From the NCBI RefSeq assembly GCF_024347595.1, contig NZ_AP025507.1:868001-932000 (forward strand): a stretch of DNA of 64,000 bases. Direction: 5' to 3'. Positions 28,301-35,887 of this stretch are shown piece after piece. Below the pieces are notes generated by a model that worked only from the letters and a program-made list of their open reading frames with translations, made no database searches and was not told where the DNA came from. The position numbers were made by a program, and so were the translations under genes. Source of the stretch: Vibrio pomeroyi. GTDB lineage: Bacteria; Pseudomonadota; Gammaproteobacteria; Enterobacterales; Vibrionaceae. How positions within the stretch are numbered: the stretch's first letter is position 1; every line of letters begins with the position of its first letter.

Positions 28301-30004
28301 AGCAATGCCTTTTCAACGTGGCATTCGCGCTTTTTTACTCCTTACGATCGAGGCGATTTGCTGCTGCCGCCGGCCAACAGTGATTGGAGCCAATACCTAC
28401 AAGGGGTGAAGTTCTTTACCCATGAAGAGATGAACCCAATTGAGCTCTACCGTTACACCACTGGCTCAGAAGCACAGATCAAGTTCACTAAGAGCAAAGA
28501 GCCTGCCCATATTCGTTTCGAATGGCAACATGAGCAAACCCCAGTGGCAATTGGCACTCGATTGTGGGTGGATGGTGCTAAGTGGGTGTTCCAATTTGAT
28601 GCGCAGCAGCGGCGCGAATTTGCGTTGTTTGCCGATAACCCGCAGCGTTTGAAATTTGCCTACGTGGAAGATGCATTTCTTGCAACCCCTTGCTATGAAC
28701 GCAATGGCTTCTTTGCCAAATGGGTGTTTGACTGCGCAATGGCTGCGATGTTTGTAATTATGCATCAGCAACATTGCACCTTGTCGCAGGCACATGGGCA
28801 GTTGGGGAGTAAAGCCGGTTTGAGTGTGTTGCAAAACATGCCTTGTGACGTATTCAAAATGGCTGAAATGGTCAACGAGGAAGAGGATAGCGAACTGAAA
28901 GAGCAAGCGCTTCATGCGGATTTGCTCGAATACTTCGATGAGCCTGCGCGAGTGCAAGAGATGCTGGTGGCACTTGCGGTGATCAACGATGACGAAAGTG
29001 CTCCTAGCTTCCAAGCTTGGTTACAAAAAACGTTGGGTTATACCTTAGCAGGTGGGATCAGCCGTTTGGTATCGACTCTGCTTCCCGATGTATCAGACAC
29101 CGATATCAACGTTGATCACCAGTGGACGGGCGATGAGTTGACGGTATGGATCAGTGAATCGGAAAGTGGCGGGGTGGGCAATGTGATCCGCCTACGTGAA
29201 ACCTACATCAACGATCCTCTGCGGGTGATGACTCACTTTAGTCATGTGTTTGAAGCGGATGAGTATGAGCAAGTGGATGCCGATTTGGCTTACTTGCTTG
29301 AGCAGTTACCGCAGCAAAATGCTTTACGCGATAGTTTTATGACCCTGAGGAATGCCAAAGGGTATAAGCAGCGCCGTCATGCGTTGAGTAACATGCAACG
29401 TGCAGTCTCAGCGCTGGGGATCACGCCTTCGCATGTTTGGAACAATATGTTACATACGCGCATTTTGCGTCCCGGTAGTGCCGCTCACACCGATCAATAT
29501 TTGCATGATTTGCTGAAAGGCTGGGCAGCTTTGGAGCAGCAGTTCGCGTTGGAAGTGCCGCTGCACATTGCCGCATATTTACTGGCACGTGACCGCCACA
29601 CAGGGCAAGGGCAGGTGAGTGAGACCACGAATAAGATTTTGGGCTTGCTGTGGCCGCGCGGGAATCAAATTCGCCAATCAGCGCTTGCCTATTACAACCG
29701 ATTTGTCGCGCCGGGCAACCGCACTGAACGTTGCTTGCTTAGCAAAGTGGTGTGTAGCGACCACAACCAAGTGATCTATCAGTCGAGTTGGGAAGTGGAG
29801 CTTGAAAAACGTTTGCAAACCCAAGGTCGAGCCGTGCTCTCGTTTGATTTAGCACAGCGACCTCAGATTGGCTGCGCGTTAGCGAACATCAGTACGCTTT
29901 CGATTGATCTGCATGGTTTGATTGTGTTCCCACGAGTCGCGCGGATCAAACGCGAATTACAAGGGCTGTTGGTTTATGTGGAGATCGCAGAGGTGATCCA
30001 ATGA
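25358..30004 (+). CDS. dpdJ: DpdJ, giant DEAD/DEAH-type helicase
   Basis: 1548 residues, the largest protein of the window. Motor motifs: GTGSGKT near 200-206, MDEVHTYEG near 382 and the helicase C arginine motif RKGRAGRKRG near 635. Between motifs I and II is an inserted zinc ribbon (CPHNGCGG near 298 with CGLC near 326). The long C-terminal part resembles helicases with extra accessory domains such as DUF1998-type proteins. The 3' end overlaps dpdK by four bases. In the Dpd system it should act on unmodified DNA with DpdK; helicase-PLD pairs also occur in DISARM-like systems. Confidence 0.88.
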   Translation: MKKLEPQVLQCLLACLDAIEEKETELLAQGDTEVSLTHDELLALIQGQKAHYDLPLMGADGLLELLLQRCLLLEVESSFGVTLYRSRMAETIRLHTMSRQWFNNQALDKTKTLVSDFRFVRRPRRYPKRDYEADGLIQQWQHTLSLNAHESHLMQTLLTDGAIRFKLAGFQMRSTERITKLHRQHKSWQPRSSATIVCSGTGSGKTLSFYLPAITQLAHDLLQDDSPRVRILAIYPRNELLKDQFSETYDQVRKLDAYLKANNCRPIRIGTYFGDTFKRYNVNQSRDNKALVFKTMVCPHNGCGGELVWDTEQSLQSGDTVRCGLCQHTIDHTLLGLSREGQLKTPPDILFTSTEMLNRNLGNSDYNKLFGVGAKHPIPLVLMDEVHTYEGSSGAQASFLLKRWMKRANIHPHFVGLSATLDDAAGFFSDLTGTPASQVELVEPRDDEMEDEGAEYLLALRGDPVSQAALLSTTIQTSMLSTRMLDAFKHNEKGISDGVFGQKSFVFTDDLDVINRLYDQLLDAEGWRRFKEKVYPKNEPALAYLRSPLNPDYFDDHQRRSLGQEWTAPGKIGHDVSESALINIGRTSSQDAGVNHDAQVVVATASLEVGFNDPTVGAVIQHKAPRGVASYLQRKGRAGRKRGMRPWMYTILSDFGRDRIAFQQYEQLINPRVKAFKLPVQNSHIQKMQAAMAALDWLAQQTKCKNIWSLLGEPRKLVYDKYVVKVGALNRVRDEVRAVLSDQQAFLTLANYIQKALVVSDDELQTILWQSPRAVMMEFLPSLLNKLETNWSENGQEWKESEGKKHPLPEFISGTLFNELSAPSLAVFLDRGAKKSQHEQGSESLSQDPQSAAQDAPSASSVVDESHSDDDRQVPGGELPKGKWEEMGFFQGLKEFAPGRVSKRFTVDYRKDVDWLVPDNFTPQAGTVGQMAFELAQAFENISAQAPLVTLTNEQGLPLAIYSPTKLKTRHFDQEQTISETSNAFSTWHSRFFTPYDRGDLLLPPANSDWSQYLQGVKFFTHEEMNPIELYRYTTGSEAQIKFTKSKEPAHIRFEWQHEQTPVAIGTRLWVDGAKWVFQFDAQQRREFALFADNPQRLKFAYVEDAFLATPCYERNGFFAKWVFDCAMAAMFVIMHQQHCTLSQAHGQLGSKAGLSVLQNMPCDVFKMAEMVNEEEDSELKEQALHADLLEYFDEPARVQEMLVALAVINDDESAPSFQAWLQKTLGYTLAGGISRLVSTLLPDVSDTDINVDHQWTGDELTVWISESESGGVGNVIRLRETYINDPLRVMTHFSHVFEADEYEQVDADLAYLLEQLPQQNALRDSFMTLRNAKGYKQRRHALSNMQRAVSALGITPSHVWNNMLHTRILRPGSAAHTDQYLHDLLKGWAALEQQFALEVPLHIAAYLLARDRHTGQGQVSETTNKILGLLWPRGNQIRQSALAYYNRFVAPGNRTERCLLSKVVCSDHNQVIYQSSWEVELEKRLQTQGRAVLSFDLAQRPQIGCALANISTLSIDLHGLIVFPRVARIKRELQGLLVYVEIAEVIQ

Positions 30005-30744
30005 GTTTGCGCGATAAACGTCAAATCATGACCAAATCGTTGGTGGGTAAGCAGCACATTAAAGAAGTGCTGAGTGGCATGTTGGTGGGGGAAATTCTCC
30101 ACCCAAGAGAGATGTGGTTAGTCAGTGCGTGGGTGAGTGATTTTGAACTACTCGACAACCGTAGTGGCGCTTGGGATCTACTCAATCCGAGTTGGGGCCA
30201 CCGTATGGTGACATTTTTTGAAATGCTCGAAACGGCAGTTAGCAATGGCTGCCATCTTAACGTGGTCGTGAAAAAGCATGAGAGCAATCTTAAGCCTGTC
30301 ACCCAGTTGAATAAGTGCTTGGGGCGTTTTACCACTTACCGTTTGGAAGAAACGCAAAAGTTGCACACCAAAGGACTGTTGACCAAACATGCCTTTTTAG
30401 GTGGTTCGATGAACTTCACCTATTCGGGCACCAACCGTAACGAAGAGATGATGATCTTTGACCGCGATCCTAACGTTCTCGCCAATACAGGCTTGGAGTT
30501 TTCAACCAGTTATTTGCGTAAATCGTCCGCGGATCTGTTTGCACGTCCCAACACGCTGTTTTCTAGCCCATCAGCGAATAGCACTTTTGAGCATGCATTG
30601 CCGGGCAGTGTGACCGTAGAGACCATTGTGTCACCAGAGGCACCCGTAGCCTCTCAACGCGAAAATTTAGCTACCGCAGTTTTAACCCCAGCTAATTTAA
30701 CTTCAGAAAATCAGCAGGAAGACGACGATGATTGTTTGTTCTGA
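30001..30744 (+). CDS. dpdK: DpdK, phospholipase D-like nuclease candidate
   Basis: 247 residues. One HKD-like motif is visible: LHTKGLLTKHAFLGGSMNFT, i.e. HxK followed by the GGSMN segment, typical of single-motif PLD nucleases that dimerise. The preceding core (VVVKKHESNLKPV) fits the fold; the C-terminal 60 residues are low-complexity. It is the most likely DNA-cleaving component of the restriction operon. It overlaps dpdJ by four bases and dpdD by 17 bases. Confidence 0.85.
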   Translation: MSLRDKRQIMTKSLVGKQHIKEVLSGMLVGEILHPREMWLVSAWVSDFELLDNRSGAWDLLNPSWGHRMVTFFEMLETAVSNGCHLNVVVKKHESNLKPVTQLNKCLGRFTTYRLEETQKLHTKGLLTKHAFLGGSMNFTYSGTNRNEEMMIFDRDPNVLANTGLEFSTSYLRKSSADLFARPNTLFSSPSANSTFEHALPGSVTVETIVSPEAPVASQRENLATAVLTPANLTSENQQEDDDDCLF

Positions 30745-32425
30745 TATGACCCTATTGCGCCGTTTTTATGGCAGTGAAAACGGGCTGAACTTGAGCAGTG
30801 AGCGAGCGAGCGTTTTAGACCATATTGCCCAAGGGGCGGGGCGAATTGATGCCCGCGAGGCAGTGTTCTACCTCTCGGCGTACTATCAAAAAAGCGTCCG
30901 TTACTACGTAGTGTGCAGTGATCCACTGTTGATGAGCCATCTATCTTTATGGCTGAACAGTGCGTTAGGAACGGCACGCAACTATGTGTTGCGCACTCAG
31001 ACACAGAGTGAACTCAACTATGAGCAAGTGCTGTATGAACGTTATCCTCACGGGGTGTTGTGTATTGAACCGTTGCCAGTCGACGCAATTCAATTTCGTG
31101 CAGAGTTGAATGCAGAATCAAAATTGGATGACCCTTTTGCCAAGCTAAAAAGCGACAAAGCGTTTATTGAAAGACGAATTGAGCAGACCCTTTGGCGTTG
31201 GAAGCAGCAACCTTTGATAAACCAAACCGTCAAGCGACCACTGGGTCGCTTGTTGCGTGATTTACTGTTGGCTTGCGAGGAGCGTCAGTTGCAATTAGCT
31301 CAAAATACGTATTGGGAAATTCGTGAGCGCCAGTTGCTTGAGCAGCGCAACTTGATCGCGGTGGAATTGCAAGTTCATGCTGCGGGTGAGCAATGGTCAC
31401 GCATTGTAACTCATAGCGAACTAGACTGGTTATTACAAGGGATGGTTTCAAAACGCGTCAATGAGATTGTGCTTGAGGCGTTCGCGCGTCATCTTCATCT
31501 CGATGTAGAAAACTTGTCGGTGCTGAACTGGGTGGCTTTGGCTGAACGTTTGTTGGATCAACAAGGCTTTTTCTTGCGCTGTCCGAACTTAGCAAATAGC
31601 CCGATTAATGCGCATTATTGGCAATACTGGGCGGTGTTTGCCACCGCGCTGGGTCATAATGTTGAGCCAGTTTTGCCAGAGTGGCTCGACAGCGCTTGGG
31701 TGGCGCGATTGGTCGAAGCGCGAGCGCAACTGTTTGAAGTTAACCCTGCCGCGCTCACCAACGTGGAAACCTCACCGATCAATCAGCTACTTGCACAAAG
31801 CAAAACGTTGGAAAACGCGATGCAAGTGGTGGAATATGCGCTGCGCTGTTACGAACACGAGTTACCGAACTTGATAAGTTGGCTGTTTTCTCTATCGGCG
31901 GAAGACCAGAAAATACTATCTTCAAACCCGTTGCTCTCTAAACGCTGGAGTGAGTGGGAACATAGACTTTCAACAACATGTTGGCAGAAAGAAAGTCCTC
32001 AATCATTTTGGCGCCGTTGGTTCAATGAAGATAGCGTTGAGTTTTGGCTAGATGAGGACATCACCAATCAACAGTTGATTGGACAGGTAGATTTTTCTGA
32101 ATTGACCAAGGTTATTCATGCAGTAAATAAAGCAGAGCTTATACTTGATAGGCTGCCAATTTTTCTGAACTGGATGAATGAGCAAAAAGCACCGGGAACT
32201 TCTGAGTTTTGGTTAGAGTTAGTTAAGGTTATTCTTTTAGAAGAGCTAACTTGGTGTAACCAGATACTCTTGGAAAAAGTAGTTAATAGCTATTCTAAAT
32301 TGGTAAACAAAGAAACATGGTATCGTACGATAGTTGAAGTTGCTGAACTAAGCTTGGAAAGTGGCTCAATAGATTATGATATTGCAAACAAAATAATCTA
32401 CAAAGTCTATCTGGAATGTAGTTAG
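30728..32425 (+). CDS. dpdD: Probable DpdD, last gene of the restriction operon
   Basis: 565 residues, mostly helical, without a recognised catalytic motif. Assigned from its place after dpdK, the order known from Salmonella (E-F-G-H-I-J-K-D), and its large size; I cannot confirm it by motif. The start overlaps dpdK by 17 bases. Base composition changes inside it: up to about 32000 it is GC-rich like dpdE-dpdK, then strongly AT-rich to the end, mirroring the change at the 5' end of dpdE. A shortened or recombined C-terminus is possible. Confidence 0.6.
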   Translation: MIVCSDMTLLRRFYGSENGLNLSSERASVLDHIAQGAGRIDAREAVFYLSAYYQKSVRYYVVCSDPLLMSHLSLWLNSALGTARNYVLRTQTQSELNYEQVLYERYPHGVLCIEPLPVDAIQFRAELNAESKLDDPFAKLKSDKAFIERRIEQTLWRWKQQPLINQTVKRPLGRLLRDLLLACEERQLQLAQNTYWEIRERQLLEQRNLIAVELQVHAAGEQWSRIVTHSELDWLLQGMVSKRVNEIVLEAFARHLHLDVENLSVLNWVALAERLLDQQGFFLRCPNLANSPINAHYWQYWAVFATALGHNVEPVLPEWLDSAWVARLVEARAQLFEVNPAALTNVETSPINQLLAQSKTLENAMQVVEYALRCYEHELPNLISWLFSLSAEDQKILSSNPLLSKRWSEWEHRLSTTCWQKESPQSFWRRWFNEDSVEFWLDEDITNQQLIGQVDFSELTKVIHAVNKAELILDRLPIFLNWMNEQKAPGTSEFWLELVKVILLEELTWCNQILLEKVVNSYSKLVNKETWYRTIVEVAELSLESGSIDYDIANKIIYKVYLECS

Positions 32426-32450
32426 ATTAATTACCTAATTTGAATCGAGT

Positions 32451-32474
32451 ATGTGTGATGGCAATATCACACAT
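32451..32474. repeat. Perfect 9-base inverted repeat upstream of module B
   Basis: ATGTGTGAT (32451-32459), six-base loop, ATCACACAT (32466-32474). It resembles a CRP half-site pair, TGTGA and TCACA, but the spacer is eight rather than six bases, so CRP binding is doubtful. It lies 26 bases after the dpdD stop and 138 bases before the next gene, so it may be an operator or a weak hairpin. Confidence 0.4.
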
Positions 32475-32611
32475 TTGATTGATCGTACGCAAAACCCGAT
32501 ATGTATGACGTGTGGTAAAGTTGCTTCTCTTCCCTGCTTTAAGAAAGAGAGTGAGCAAAAGAATTTGTTCATTTGCTCTTTATTTATCCAAGTTCACTAT
32601 GAGTATATTAA

Positions 32612-33649
32612 GTGTCCTCTTTTATCCAAGCGTACCGTAATACTGGCAACTCGATTCTAGCCTATCAACAAGTCACCGATTGCAATTCTAAATCACTAAA
32701 AGATATTGTTAATAATTCGTTCTCTTCATTAGAAAATGTATTCGAAGAAGTGGATTTTTATGAATCAACTGAAAGCAAGCGAGGGATTATCCGAAACACC
32801 AGCAAAATCATAGGCGGTATTGTCTCGCTTGGTGGTTCATATATGCTGGAGATGCATAATAAACATTACGCTGATATTTACAGTGCGGTATATGAACCTG
32901 CCCGTAAAAAGACTGAATCAATTGAGCGAGATACAAATGAAAGCTTATCCGCAATAGGCGAGCAGTTAACAGACCTTAATAAGCTACTGAAGCCTGCAAG
33001 TAGAATTTTGAAAGCAAAAAAGGTTGCTAGTAAGTCAGAAATCAGATATTCGCTAAGTCAATTGGATAAGTTTCATTGCGGATTTAATACGAGTTTGAAC
33101 ACCGGGTTTGGTGGTTTAGTTGGAGGTTCCACTGCGCTGGGTGCGTGGGGGCTTGTTTCATTAGTTGGTTCAGCATCAACCGGAACAGCTATTTCTTCTC
33201 TATCCGGCGTTGCTGCTACTAATGCAACTTTGGCTTGGTTTGGTGGTGGCTCAATTGCGACTGGTGGTGCGGGCATGGCTGGTGGTTTTTGGGTTCTTGG
33301 AGGAATTGTCGCTGCTCCAATTGTATTTTTTTCAACTAAAAACGCTTACAAAAAAGTCGATACCCTAAAAGAAAAAAAGCGTGAGTTAACGGAAGAGTGT
33401 GAAAAACTAAATACATTATTGATTCAAGCGACATCTCAATTGTGTGAAGCTAGGAAACAGCAAGCTAACGTTGCCAGACTGATGTCTGAGTATGTTCCTA
33501 AAATTCAAGCAGAACTTGCGCTATTTAGAAAGCATAGATCTTTCTGGAATGACCTTTTTGGGGGGGCAATGAAAACCCAACAAAAGAAGCACCATGATGC
33601 TTTGGCTCAGCTAATAAGTGAATTGTTAATTCGTTTAGGAATCAGATAG
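32612..33649 (+). CDS. Glycine-rich membrane protein with coiled-coil ends, module B
   Basis: 345 residues from a GTG start; an ATG 13 bases earlier is in another frame and stops after 13 codons. The N-terminal half is helical and charged. Residues about 155-240 are a long glycine/alanine-rich hydrophobic stretch (GGLVGGSTALGAWGLV, later WVLGGIVAAPIVFF) with likely two or more membrane segments, then a coiled coil (EKKRELTEECEKLNTLL). No enzyme motif. It lies 43 bases ahead of the McrB-like gene on the same strand, so it is probably part of that system as a membrane-linked sensor or effector. Family not recognised. Confidence 0.68.
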   Translation: MSSFIQAYRNTGNSILAYQQVTDCNSKSLKDIVNNSFSSLENVFEEVDFYESTESKRGIIRNTSKIIGGIVSLGGSYMLEMHNKHYADIYSAVYEPARKKTESIERDTNESLSAIGEQLTDLNKLLKPASRILKAKKVASKSEIRYSLSQLDKFHCGFNTSLNTGFGGLVGGSTALGAWGLVSLVGSASTGTAISSLSGVAATNATLAWFGGGSIATGGAGMAGGFWVLGGIVAAPIVFFSTKNAYKKVDTLKEKKRELTEECEKLNTLLIQATSQLCEARKQQANVARLMSEYVPKIQAELALFRKHRSFWNDLFGGAMKTQQKKHHDALAQLISELLIRLGIR

Positions 33650-33692
33650 TGAATGTATTCATATGTGTTTTAAGGTTTAGGGTAGATAAGTA

Positions 33693-35885
33693 GTGGATGA
33701 TAACAAGCTTCTTTATGATAAGAATTACGCTAAGCAACTCGATGATAACGACTTATACAAATGCCTATATGACGTTTGGAAGGTCCAAAATGAGACTATC
33801 CAAGTATGGGGGAGCTTAGAGGGTAATGCCGCTAGAACTTGGTTTTCTTTAAAGCAAGCAAAACTCATCGATACTGGTGAGCCCATCGAATATCCACTAC
33901 CGAACAACAATGATTTGCAGGCGGGAGTATTCCTCCACCCAGCAACAGCTGAAGCCTTATTGAATGGCAAGGAGTCTGCTCTAGTTAAGGGAGAGCTTAA
34001 GTTAGCATCGGTCAACAATCGCAAGAATAAAGATAATCCTTTCTTGGTATCGCTTTTACCCTCTAGCGTTGAGGTTCTTACTGAGCTACCCAAGTTCAGT
34101 ACTGACAATATTACGCAATCAGATTTGACTACTCTTGTATCTGAGAACGTCTATCGACATTTCTTATCAAATTTGGAAAGCAAGACTGCAGCTGATGAAG
34201 AGAAGGCTGAGGCCAAGTTAAAAAGGCTCAATGTTACATACTCAGAGAGGCAAAAAGTCTTAGATACTCAATTTAATGAGATCAATAGTAAGGTCGAAGG
34301 TCTGAACGCTAAGAGAGCCTCTCTGCTGGATAAACTGAAAGATCTCGAAAAATTGCAGTACACAGTCAAGGCTAATATCGAGCAAGAAAAATCAACACTC
34401 AACTTAATCATAGAAAAACAACAGCAGATCGAAGACGAAATGAGCAAGAAAATAGAACTACTAAAACAATACGTTGAAGAAAAGGCAAGTTTTCTAAGAG
34501 ACTTTGAGTTTATTGATGAGGATGTTTATGCCGAGCTATCAGGCAGTAAGCCCGATAACAGTGAGCATAGCTCAGGCTTAAGCTTTGTGGATGATTTTGG
34601 TTCTGATTACTCAAAGCTAACCTCTTATCTACAGGCATACTTAAAAGAACAAGGGCAGTATTACTCCCGTCACATTGTCGAAAACTATTTAACTCTTATC
34701 CGCACTAACGATCTGGTTATCCTAGCGGGAGATTCTGGGTCAGGGAAAACGAGCCTTGTTCAATCATTTGCCCAAGCTGTTGGCGGGGTAGCTAAAATAA
34801 TTCCAGTGAAACCAAACTGGACGAGTAGTGAAGACTTATTAGGCTATTACAACCCGTTAGAGAAGAAGTATTTAGCCACCCCTTTCTTAGAAGCGTTGTT
34901 AGAAGCAAACCAAAACCCAACGGTTCCATATTTTATCTGCCTTGATGAGATGAACTTGGCGCGTGTCGAATACTACTTCGCAGATTTTCTCTCGAAACTA
35001 GAAGAGCGAAAACAGCAACCTGAGATCCAACTTTATTCCGATGATGAAGCAGCTCATGTACTTTCTGAGTTGCGAGGTGTGGTTTCGATCATTAGTGGAG
35101 CGAAAGAAAAGTACAATAAGAACGGTATCGTAGATTTTGTTGCGCTGATGCAGGATGATGAAATCAATGCAGAAATGAAACGCGCATTTGGTTTCAGTGA
35201 TAAAGATTCCCTTATTAAATACCATGGCGATGTAAGAAGAATGTTGTCAGGTGTTCTAGGTACTCCATCAACGATCGCTATTCCGAGTAATGTTCGAATT
35301 GTCGGTGCTATAAATATTGATGAAACTACGCATTACTTGTCACCCAAAATTCTCGATCGTGCACACATCATGAAATTCAAAAGTCCACTTTTAACTGATT
35401 GGAATGCTATTGAACAAGAGATAGAGAATTATAACCTGGATGATGTGAGCAAGTCGGTATGCTTATCGATTGACGAATTAGGTGTTCGTGAACAATACCC
35501 CAACTTCTCACCTTCTGATGATTTTTGTAGACAATTTACTGATTTCAACAGAGAGCATTTTCACCCATTGGGAGTTGAATTCGGAATGCGCACGATCAGA
35601 CAAGGTTTGAACTACATTGCGCTTTATCGAGAAGTAAATCCTAACGATTTGCTCGCACTTAATAACTTTCTTCTCCACAAGGTGTTGCCAAAATTTACGT
35701 TTGACGGTTCTAAACCGATGGGAAATACAGATAAGCTTACTCATATTGAGCGAGTGTTCTTAACGCAAATTGAAGAACAGTTACATGGTTTAGTCGTCAC
35801 GGAAGAGTTTTCGGTTACAGAAGCTATTAAAGAAATAATAGACACTGCAAAAGCCAACGATGATGTTGTTAACTATTGGGCGTAG
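33693..35885 (+). CDS. McrB-like AAA+ NTPase with coiled coil
   Basis: 730 residues from a GTG. An N-terminal beta-rich part (about 1-140) may be a specificity domain. Residues about 165-275 are a strong coiled coil (many E/K/L heptads). The motor follows: Walker A GDSGSGKT at 346-353, ICLDEMNLARVEYYF with D418, and AINIDETTHYLSPKILDRA near 541, the position of the McrB MNxxD signature. McrB proteins are hexameric GTPases that drive DNA or RNA cleavage by McrC. The coiled-coil insertion resembles McrBC relatives described as coiled-coil nuclease tandems. It is followed two bases later by the mcrC-like ATG. Confidence 0.85.
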   Translation: MDDNKLLYDKNYAKQLDDNDLYKCLYDVWKVQNETIQVWGSLEGNAARTWFSLKQAKLIDTGEPIEYPLPNNNDLQAGVFLHPATAEALLNGKESALVKGELKLASVNNRKNKDNPFLVSLLPSSVEVLTELPKFSTDNITQSDLTTLVSENVYRHFLSNLESKTAADEEKAEAKLKRLNVTYSERQKVLDTQFNEINSKVEGLNAKRASLLDKLKDLEKLQYTVKANIEQEKSTLNLIIEKQQQIEDEMSKKIELLKQYVEEKASFLRDFEFIDEDVYAELSGSKPDNSEHSSGLSFVDDFGSDYSKLTSYLQAYLKEQGQYYSRHIVENYLTLIRTNDLVILAGDSGSGKTSLVQSFAQAVGGVAKIIPVKPNWTSSEDLLGYYNPLEKKYLATPFLEALLEANQNPTVPYFICLDEMNLARVEYYFADFLSKLEERKQQPEIQLYSDDEAAHVLSELRGVVSIISGAKEKYNKNGIVDFVALMQDDEINAEMKRAFGFSDKDSLIKYHGDVRRMLSGVLGTPSTIAIPSNVRIVGAINIDETTHYLSPKILDRAHIMKFKSPLLTDWNAIEQEIENYNLDDVSKSVCLSIDELGVREQYPNFSPSDDFCRQFTDFNREHFHPLGVEFGMRTIRQGLNYIALYREVNPNDLLALNNFLLHKVLPKFTFDGSKPMGNTDKLTHIERVFLTQIEEQLHGLVVTEEFSVTEAIKEIIDTAKANDDVVNYWA

Positions 35886-35887
35886 TA

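Noticed and set aside
15693..30390. Many long frames opposite to or overlapping the dpdE-dpdK genes
   Set aside because: They are shadows of the GC-rich coding strand, without ribosome sites or recognisable domains.
32451..32474. A CRP binding site
   Set aside because: Half-sites are separated by eight bases instead of six.
32451..32660. A 69-codon frame with two cysteine pairs
   Set aside because: Its start lies exactly in an inverted repeat, no ribosome site is present, and it runs into the start of the next gene.
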